Of a DNA stretch of 59,645 nt, positions 48,777 to 59,645 are shown one piece after another; position 1 is the first letter of the stretch; each line of letters opens with the position of its first letter. Source of the DNA: Guillardia theta CCMP2712. Taxonomy: Eukaryota > Cryptophyceae > Pyrenomonadales > Geminigeraceae. The position numbers and the translations under genes were made by a program. The notes beneath the pieces were generated by a model. That model was not told the DNA's origin and made no database searches. It saw only the letters and a list, made by a program, of their open reading frames with translations. The stretch lies in NCBI RefSeq assembly GCF_000315625.1, contig NW_005434659.1:882959-942603 (forward strand). Direction: 5' to 3'.

Positions 48777-50504
48777 ATGTTTGCTTCCTGCTTAACAATG
48801 CCCGCTGGTGCTCAAAAGAAGGAAAAGAAGGCCCTGGTCGTCCCTTTCTTCTTATTCAAGACCCGCCAAAACCCTGAGGTTGGAAGCTTCAAGAACGTGT
48901 ACGGTCGCGTCATCCATTACGGAGAGATCCCTCTAGCGCTTGATGAAAAGACTCTGCAGAAACATGTAGTTGACAGCTGGGTCGAGCTTCGATCCTCGAC
49001 TTCTAAGATGCTGCACGAAGCGGGGAAATCAAACTTTGATTGCGACGACTATTTGCGGAAAATTGCAAAGATTGAAACAACGGTGTCGATTCTTACGAGA
49101 CACGCAATGATCGAACCCAATCAAAAGGTTTTACCTCTGATCTCTGAGAAGTTACATCATATAGTGCGTCTGCTGTACATGCCGGCTGCAGACGGCGAAG
49201 CCCTTGCGTCGATGTCGATTGAGCTCGCGACACTCGTTGCGGACCTCAAGTTTCCTCCCACCTTGGTAGAGCCGGAGAGTTCAGTCTTCAAACCCAGCGT
49301 TGGAGCTGCGAAAGATCTAGTGAAAAACATCCAGGTAGCGACTGCAGCCTTGAACGAGAAGCGAGCCAAGTACGACCATAAGAGGGAGAAGAAGTCGAGG
49401 AAAACTTGCAAGAAGCATCCTGACGCGGCTGAACGAGCATTACACGAGAAAAGGAAACGAGCACAACATTTCCGAGTCAGGACCTTCGGCTGGAGGGGAG
49501 ACCAAGGCATTGACAAAGCCATCAAGGTGATCGATAAGGGCTACACGTCTTGGGCCGGAGGATGGTCGCCCATTTCCAGCAGCACCTCCACCATCCATGA
49601 TTCGCTCTGCGATGCTCGTGCTGTGTTGTGGCAGCTTCACTACAAGCTCAAGGTTGCAGACGCTGCGCTGCTCTTCCAACAGATGGACTACGTGTGCTCA
49701 AAGTTGGAGGTCGTAGATATCAACAAGGAACTGAGAGCCGAGGTGAAGACCTGGAAGAAATCTGCGATCAGGGAGCTCAAACAGAAGAAGAGCAAGGTCA
49801 CAGACTGGAGAAGCATGTGCGTCCATTCTCTTGTGCACAGGAAAGCAAGAATGATGAAGTGGGTGAAGAAACAAGTCTTCAAGCAAGTTATGAGTGATGC
49901 ACTCGGCGAACTGGGCGATTTGATGGAAGGACTTGACTTGGACTTCGACCTCGACCTGGACCTCGACTTCCTTGATGGGTTCGACATGGACATCTTCGAG
50001 GGTTTCCCAGACGACATGTTCAACATCCCCATCGGAGATATCAACATGCCCGACGGCTACGGCGAGTTCTCCCTGAACTCGGGCGAGCAGGACGATGCCA
50101 TGGATACAGCGCCTGGAGGAGGCTGCGAGGATGTCGAGATTGAACAAGAGGGTGGTGACGAAGGAGAGGAAGCAGAGGACGAAATTCAAGAGGAGGACCA
50201 GGAACAAGACCAGCCTCCGGAGGAGGAGGAGGAGGAGGAGGAGGAAAAGAAGAAGAAGAAGAAGAAGGATAAGAAGGAAAAGAAAAGTCGAAGGCATCAT
50301 CGACATCACACCACGACCTTGGAGCAGGTCCCCGAACAACCGGCCTCATCTCAGCAGGCCGAGAAGCAAAGCGATGGGGAGATCGAGGTTGGAAAGGACA
50401 AGAACAAGCCAAGCGAAGGAGGGTGGACTCAGCCCTGGGTGAACGATCTGTCAAAGCTGCTTTCCTTTGGTCCAACCCCACCAACGAAGCAAGAAGCAGC
50501 GTAA
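48777..50504 (+). CDS. Orphan protein, 575 aa, single exon, acidic and Lys-rich C-terminus
   Basis: I do not recognise a family. A long intron-free frame starts at 48777 (ATG at 48801 also possible: MPAGAQKKEKK). Residues 1-370 are a well-behaved mixed-helical domain: KNVYGRVIHYGEIPL, HVVDSWVELRSSTSKM, LRKIAKIETTVSILTRHA, DAERALHEKRKR-like basic helices, RTFGWRGDQGIDKAIKVID, DARAVLWQLHYKLKVADAAL. Then an alternating Asp/Leu/Phe stretch (DLDFDLDLDLDFLDGFDMD, about 392-410), a Glu-rich stretch (about 450-490), a Lys run, a His/Arg patch and a Gln/Ser tail. No signal peptide or membrane segment. Its lack of introns contrasts with most neighbours. A nuclear or chromatin role would be a guess. Confidence 0.8.
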   Translation: MFASCLTMPAGAQKKEKKALVVPFFLFKTRQNPEVGSFKNVYGRVIHYGEIPLALDEKTLQKHVVDSWVELRSSTSKMLHEAGKSNFDCDDYLRKIAKIETTVSILTRHAMIEPNQKVLPLISEKLHHIVRLLYMPAADGEALASMSIELATLVADLKFPPTLVEPESSVFKPSVGAAKDLVKNIQVATAALNEKRAKYDHKREKKSRKTCKKHPDAAERALHEKRKRAQHFRVRTFGWRGDQGIDKAIKVIDKGYTSWAGGWSPISSSTSTIHDSLCDARAVLWQLHYKLKVADAALLFQQMDYVCSKLEVVDINKELRAEVKTWKKSAIRELKQKKSKVTDWRSMCVHSLVHRKARMMKWVKKQVFKQVMSDALGELGDLMEGLDLDFDLDLDLDFLDGFDMDIFEGFPDDMFNIPIGDINMPDGYGEFSLNSGEQDDAMDTAPGGGCEDVEIEQEGGDEGEEAEDEIQEEDQEQDQPPEEEEEEEEEKKKKKKKDKKEKKSRRHHRHHTTTLEQVPEQPASSQQAEKQSDGEIEVGKDKNKPSEGGWTQPWVNDLSKLLSFGPTPPTKQEAA

Positions 50505-50868
50505 CTGAGCCAGCTCACCTGTTTCTGCCGTTCGAGTCCGAGGAGCCTTCGTATGTCTGCGGCAGAGTGTAGTTGAATAAAGGATCGTTGAACGTACTAC
50601 CCGATAGTTGCTGTGCCGCTGATGCCATGATGCCATCCAACGGAGCCTTAACACTGAGCCTCTGAGTGACTGGCCGGGCTGAAATTGAACTTCACTGGCG
50701 GAGTTAAGTCGCGGCTCTGCACCGTGCGGCTGTTCTTCCGTGACTCTGAGACTCGAACGGCCTCAGGCTAGTACTGCCGCGTGACGGACCGGTGACCGGC
50801 GGCCCTGCGGCGGGCGTCCTCGCCGCACCGTGAAAGGGCGGAGGGTGAAGCGGAGAGGAGATAGAGGA

Positions 50869-50907
50869 TCAGGCTAGAGTCGGCCCTGAGGGCCGACTCT
50901 AGCCTGA
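50869..50907. repeat. Perfect inverted repeat, 19-bp arms, 1-nt centre
   Basis: Left arm TCAGGCTAGAGTCGGCCCT (50869-50887), centre G (50888), right arm AGGGCCGACTCTAGCCTGA (50889-50907). All 19 positions pair. It sits inside a GC-rich island next to TTTGAGTAAA. It may be a transposon-end relic or a cruciform/hairpin element. Confidence 0.95.
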
Positions 50908-51230
50908 CTTTGAGTAAATGTTCTAGGGCCTCAGTTATTGATGAGTCCGACGGTCAGACCGTGCGGCGCAGGCCCGGATCCGGTTGACCCGGGATGATGG
51001 TCGACCATCTTCTACCCCCTTTTTCTCCAGGATTCCATGGTCTCAGCACCCCGGTGGTAAGTGGAGAACCCCCCAGACCCTTACCCCTACGTTTCCCTAC
51101 TCTCGACGAGACTTATGTAGGGGTAGTGGATGTGTATCTGAGACAGACCACCCACCCTATTCAACAACAAAACTCTGAGAAAACCACCGGTGTATGTTAA
51201 CCCTACCTTACGAAATGATGAAAGTAAAGA

Positions 51231-51263
51231 TACCCGGTACTTTTGATATTAAAGTACCGGGTA
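51231..51263. repeat. Inverted repeat, 13-bp arms, 7-nt loop
   Basis: TACCCGGTACTTT (51231-51243) and AAAGTACCGGGTA (51251-51263) are exact reverse complements around TGATATT. No gene adjoins it closely; function unknown. Confidence 0.9.
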
Positions 51264-52452
51264 CTGAAACAGGTCTGAGGACCCCCACCCTCTGTTTTCC
51301 AGTTATGAGATGACAACCCCTCCTGATAGAAGAATCCTGGTACCCCGCCGACAACATGAGCAATGTACTTTTGACCCCCACCCTCAGATTTCCATCTCTG
51401 ATTTCAAATATCCTAACTCATTACATTTTACTAACTCATTTCACGATTAATTATCAAATTTCCCTCCAACATTTCAAAGAAATTCGATCACCCACCATGG
51501 AGCTGCTACAACAATACTCACTATTCACTGACCACCCCTGCTATGATCACCCCACCCACCCATACTTTCGGCAGGGCAGCCCCCGCAGCCGCCGTGCAGC
51601 ATGCTCAGAGCATGTGTACAGCGAGCGAACGTCGACATAATCTAACATGCATACATAGGACGAGAACCAACAGTTTATCACTGATCCTCTATCTCCTCTT
51701 CGCTTCACCCTCCGCTCCCATGCTTTCATCACTCTCCATCTAGTTCCTCCTGGATCTATATCCGACACCTTCGACTTTATCCTTCGTGCATCTGTTGCCT
51801 TTGTTGCTCCGTTACCTTCTCGTTTCATCTCTATTATTTTGTATCAAATCTTGTTGTCACGATATCATCCTCCAGACTGTGATGCGTGTACTGGTTACAT
51901 TGTTCACCACATCGATCCACGGTCTTCCCCATCCCCATCCCCATCGCTTCTTTCTTTTGCTATCATGCGGATCATGGAATTTACATGCCATCTTCACCCT
52001 TACAAGCTGCACATATTCTCGAGTTCTTTTTTATTTGTGCAATGCCAATACCCCATCAAAGTCATCCGCATCAACTTGCGAGTATTCCTCCTTTACTTGA
52101 GTTGCAAACATGAGTCTGTTGGTCACATTGCACTTAGTGGACGATTGCTAAACCTTACTTGATTTCCTAGCCCTTGTTGTGCCTTACACTTCGCGTGCAT
52201 ACCTAATTGGACACTCAAATGTTCGGTTGCGCATGCTGAACCAGCCTGTTTTGCATTTCCTGAAGTCCTATTTGAATAGGTTGTGTAGGCAGAAGCAGGC
52301 CTGCCTCGAAATTTCAGACCATCACTTTCGTAATTGAATCGTTTTGAGCGAAGAGGAGGCAAACATCAAGTCACAGGGAGGCGGCTCCCTGCATCTTCAT
52401 ACAACGCGAGGGTTCGCGCAAGGATTTTAAGTCGGTCGAGACTTGATCAGGG

Positions 52453-53519
52453 ATGGGCGCTACAGGCTCTAAGGACAAGTTGGGAGGGTCCCCGAGCATG
52501 ACAGGACTGTCGAGCAATGTGATAGCGGGTGGAATGCCAGGAGGAGACCTTCAGTCTCCGGAACTGAAGTGTGCCGTTCCAATCGCGTTCAGATGGCACC
52601 ATGGTGCACAGCGGGAGGTTTATGTCGTGGGTTCGTTCAGCAACTGGCAAACGAAGATTCGTCTGACAAGAGAAGATGATGGGAGCTATGGTACAGTGGT
52701 GCAGATTGTGCCTGGTATCCATCAGTACAAGTTCATCGTCGACGGAGAATGGCGTTGTGCACAGGTAATAGCTGAATCTTTCTTGCATGCTGAGGGTTGT
52801 GTAGTCGTTGTCATGAAGAAAAATCCTTCAGATCGTTGTGATGGAATTGTTGACAATTTTCCAGGATCAACCAAGATGTTTGGATTCTGTTGGAAATGAA
52901 AATAATTGTATTGAGGTCCGCAACATCTTTGATCTCAGGCTTGGTTCCGGCTGATGAGTACAATACTGAGCAGGTTGAAGAGGCAGAGGCAGCCGAAGAG
53001 GCGCCCATGGACCAAGACCCTACAAGAGAAGAGCCGCCTTCTCCTCGAAACACGTGAGGATCTCGATCTTCCTATCTCGTGGTCAACGCTGGGTTTTGAA
53101 TTTGATTGCTCCAGATATTCTTGCCCACCGGTCGATCCAGATGAGTATATCAAGGATCCACCAGCGATGCCGCCGCATTTGCAGGTGCTGCACGAGAATC
53201 ATTGAGAAGGTGGTGCTGACTATGAACTTTCAGTTCTCGCTTCTCAATCATCCTCCGATGCCCATGCAAGGATGGTGAGCAAGTGATATTTTGTAACCTG
53301 TGGCGTGATGAGCTCGTTGAGCAGCATTCTCCCGATGCCTCATCATAGCACTCTGAATCATGCGTTTCTCAACAAGGATCTGCCAGATGGACTTGTTGCA
53401 GTAAGTCTCTCATGTCCTCACGGGCAAAAGAGTGACGATACTTTGTTCATCAGGTTGGGTTGACAAGTCGGTTTAGGGGGAAGTTTGTCTCGACAGTATA
53501 CTACACTGCAGGTGGTTGA
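52453..53519 (+). CDS. AMPK/SNF1 beta subunit
   Basis: Scaffold of the energy-sensing AMPK/SnRK1 kinase. Start at 52453: MGATGSKD fits an N-myristoylation signal (Gly2, Ser6). The CBM48 glycogen-binding domain is in exon 1: VPIAFRWHHGAQREVYVVGSFSNW, then GSYGTVVQIVPGIHQYKFIVDGEW. Next are an NENNCIEV block and an acidic linker (EEAEAAEEAPMDQDP). The C-terminal ASC domain that binds alpha and gamma follows over several short exons: DPDEYIKDPPAMPPHLQ, FSLLNHPPMPMQG, LPMPHHSTLNHAFLNKDLPDG, VGLTSRFRGKFVSTVYYT, stop at 53517-53519. Domain order and length fit the family. Confidence 0.92.
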
Positions 53520-55397
53520 CCGTCCTGTTGTCCAGCGGTTTTGACTTGTCTCTGCTCTCGCTCGCAGCGTCGACATGATGCAGCCCAACTTGTTGAACTG
53601 TCCGGCCGGCCTGACTTCCATTTATTTATTCGCCCACAGCAAGATGTCGTTGAGATCAGTCTCCTGAGAAAGTTGAAGTTTTATGGCTTCCGGGCGTCTC
53701 AAGTATGGCGAGGAAAATCTCGACAGTCATCGTCTCAACATTTTTTTCTGCCTGGAATTCACTGTTTCATACTCAGTCTCATATTTCTACTTGTTTTTTT
53801 CTTTCTTCAATAATCATAACCAGGGAAAAATAAAGGAATCAAAACTGTGCTTCAAGTCGCTTTTGATGTTGGTTGATACTGATGACAACGATGCCGAGGT
53901 CATGCTCATCATGTAGTCCTTAGGTAATTACGACAACGATGCCGACGTATACTCAGCATGTAGCCCTTACCTTGCACTTTCTTGGCTGAACTGCTTCGAT
54001 TAGGTCGGGTTAACTGGTGGTCCAAATCTTGCTTTGTCAATGTGCACGCACACGCTGGGTACCATGAATTTCCTCTTGATGAGTGAAAAGTGATACCAAA
54101 TGATGGTATTAATTGCTTGAGTGCTCTGATACATCTCTCGAGTGAAAGCTGCAATGAAAACGTGGGTAAACTTCTATCAGACGAGTATCGCTCCTCTTTG
54201 CTCGGCCCCGTCTATCACCTTTTTGAGTAGCACAGACTTGCAAGTATCGACATATCAACCCCGTTTAAAACAAAATGTTCCAATCACACGTTAATGCACG
54301 ATATTTTACCTTGGTGAGATCACGGGTTTATATTTATCAAGATGTGAATCTCTGTCTCTGTCTCTCTGTCTGTCTGTCTGTCTCTGTCTCTGTCTCTGTC
54401 TCTGTCTCTCTCCCCTCCTCCCTTCCCCTTCCTCTCCCTCCCTCCCTCCCTCCCTCCCTCCCTCCCCCTCTCCCTTCCTCTCTCTTCTACCGACATTGCC
54501 CACAAACTTGACGAACCACCTCCACCCCAACAATGTACCGGTACTACCCCCCTTCATATGCACCTGTCGTTCCCCACTCCCTACACATTGAATATTGATT
54601 TCAAATTTCATTTCTCCTCAAATCACTACCCCCTGTGTCGCGCAGTTGATATGAATGTACCCCCTTATTTATTTCATCTTAGACGGTCCAGTACCCCCAA
54701 TTTGCTGACAGTACCCCAGCATTTAAATCAACCTGATGACATCTGAACAAAAGTAGAGCTATCCCCCGTTATTTTCAATGCACCCCTACCCCCTAATGAG
54801 AACTACCACCCTCCAGCTATCCTTGCAAACTACCCCTGTTGAAAAGGTAGTGCAGACCCCCTACCATGCGGAATTCAGACCCAATACATCTTACGGCTGT
54901 TCTTTCACTACTGTTTCATGCTGCTCCTCTGTGATTCGTTTGCTGTGGCGAGCACTAAGGAGGAAGAGGAGGAGGAAGAGGGAGAGGAAGGAGGAGTAAA
55001 GGGAGAGGAACAAGGACACATGTCCAGTAGTACAGGAAATGCAAGAACGTTATGAAAACCAAAGGATGTGGAGTGAAGAAATTTCAAAAGGACAAAGACG
55101 TAGTGGGTGAGGAAACACCCATGTTGAAACGAGGACCCAAAATCCTAGGAAAGTACTGATAATAAGAATGTACATGGTGAAAGATGCGAAATGAGAAAGA
55201 ATGGGAGAGATCGATTCAGGGCAATGTTCTCACAAAGATGAATAAGACTGATAAGGAGAGCTTCAAACTGCAATGTAGGCTGAATCATCTAGTCCTCTAT
55301 TCCTTCCTTCTGAGAGATCCTGATTCTCATCACTTCCTCTCTGCATCTTGCTCATTCTTATGGATCTAACATCGTTCATTGACCAGGGAATCGCATC
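53520..55397. other. 1.9-kb intergenic region, no gene supported
   Basis: Contains two imperfect copies of a ~39-bp unit starting GACAACGATGCCGA (53884 and 53932), a TCTGTC/TCCC repeat (54350-54480) and a GGA-rich stretch (54955-54995). A minus frame at 53909-54154 is unassigned. The last 300 bp are the likely Ack-Pta promoter/5' UTR. Confidence 0.6.
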
Positions 55398-59105
<3,708 letters not shown>

Positions 59106-59243
59106 GAGCCCAGCAGGCTCCGAGCAGAACGAGCCGACGAGGTTGTTCAGCTGGGAATTGACAGGGAAGCCTTCACAGCACGAGGGTTTGACAAGTTTGA
59201 GGGTTTTAGCTGGGGTGTGAAAGAATAAACGAGTCAGCTGGAC

Positions 59244-59645
59244 TATGAGAGGTGCTGGGAAAGCCAGAGTTGCTGCTGCTGGGGGAAGGAGGCGAAGACT
59301 TCTCGCATCGGCTCCGCGTACTCCTTGTGCAGGTGACTGATGTAAGACATCATCCCCACCTTAGTCTGCATACAAGTCAGCCTCCTCCTCCTCCTCCTCC
59401 TCCTCCTCCTCCTCCTCTTCCTCTTCCTCCTCCTCTTCCTCCTCGTTCCCTCCTCCTCACCTCCTCCTTCAAGTTCTTCGCGTTCGCCTCGTCAGACAGC
59501 AGCGTCACAAAACCGGCGACGGACTTGCCGAGGAAGGGGTGGAGGACCTCCGGGGAGAGCCTGTAGACGGCGAGGATGCAGGAGGAAACAACCTCGTTCT
59601 CCGCCGCATCGCCATGCAGCGGCAGATTCTCAACGAGGACACCAA
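59244..59645 (-). CDS. HEAT-repeat / importin-beta-like protein, C-terminal part (5' end off the window)
   Basis: Minus-strand frame entering from the right edge: VLVENLPLHGDAAENEVVSC, then LSPEVLHPFLGKSVAGFVTLL, ending with a GT donor after KNLKEE (about 59463). A CCT/GGA-rich intron follows, then the last exon TKVGMMSYISHLHKEYAEPM ... QQQQLWLSQHLS, stop at 59244-59246. The NLPL..D..E.....C pattern followed by paired helices resembles the C-terminal HEAT repeats of importin-5-like karyopherins. Assignment is tentative. Its stop lies 138 bp from the Ack-Pta stop. Confidence 0.6.

Larger units (their letters stand above)
50505..52452. other. 1.9-kb intergenic region with GC-rich island, palindrome and hairpin
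   Basis: GC-rich from about 50660 to 50960, with a perfect palindrome at 50869-50907 and the motif ACTTTGAGTAAA at 50907-50918 (reverse complement of the motif at 28045 and 48240). A second inverted repeat lies at 51231-51263. From 51280 to 52150 the sequence is pyrimidine- and AT-rich, without a gene I can support. Confidence 0.7.

Overview
This window is nuclear DNA of a eukaryote with many introns. I infer a cryptophyte alga of the Guillardia type. Genes sit on both strands and most are cut by short GT-AG introns of about 43-80 bp, with a few GC-AG introns. Introns and spacers are full of microsatellites (GGA, GAT, GGAGCA, CTCAGT, TTCCCC, CTCTG and others). The gene set is plainly eukaryotic: proteasome lid, gamma-tubulin complex, AP-type adaptor, AMPK beta, MAP2K, ENY2 and an importin-like protein, together with a microbial-type rhodopsin. 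The species assignment is inference; I could not search a database.

Layout, left to right. At the left edge is a partial, AT-richer metallophosphoesterase gene (-) that resembles those of large DNA viruses, followed by diverged tandem repeats. Then come a cytochrome-b5 front-end fatty-acid desaturase (+); a GH99 endo-mannosidase-like enzyme with a coiled-coil tail (-); a 57-aa membrane microprotein (+); a beta-adaptin closest to AP-4 beta (-); an LRR protein (+); a GT64 exostosin-like glycosyltransferase (-); and a secreted or targeted proline-rich membrane protein (+). Next are proteasome subunit Rpn7 (-), gamma-tubulin complex protein 3 (+), a mitochondrial PDK/BCKDK-type kinase (-), a ZIP metal transporter (+), an orphan 443-aa protein (+), a microbial rhodopsin (+), ENY2/Sus1 (+), a protein with two Zn2Cys6 clusters (-), a MAP2K (+), a multi-CNBD protein (-), an orphan 575-aa acidic/lysine-rich protein (+), AMPK beta (+), a fused acetate kinase-phosphotransacetylase (+), and the C-terminal part of a HEAT/importin-like protein (-, cut by the right edge).

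These genes do not form one operon-like system. Several are paired head to head across short spacers (GT64 with the 228-aa protein, Rpn7 with GCP3) or tail to tail (LRR with GT64, GCP3 with the PDK-like kinase, Ack-Pta with the importin-like gene). Energy and acetyl metabolism appear three times (PDK-like kinase, AMPK beta, Ack-Pta), but at separate places.

The most unusual items are the single-protein Ack-Pta fusion with a mitochondrion-like leader; a rhodopsin whose Schiff-base counter-ion position holds Gln rather than Asp, for which I obtained an 11-exon model that keeps phase throughout; the tandem Zn2Cys6 protein; the viral-like edge gene; a GCP3 intron without a GT donor; and a set of GC-rich islands that share exact 12-13 bp motifs, one of which carries a perfect 19-bp-arm palindrome.
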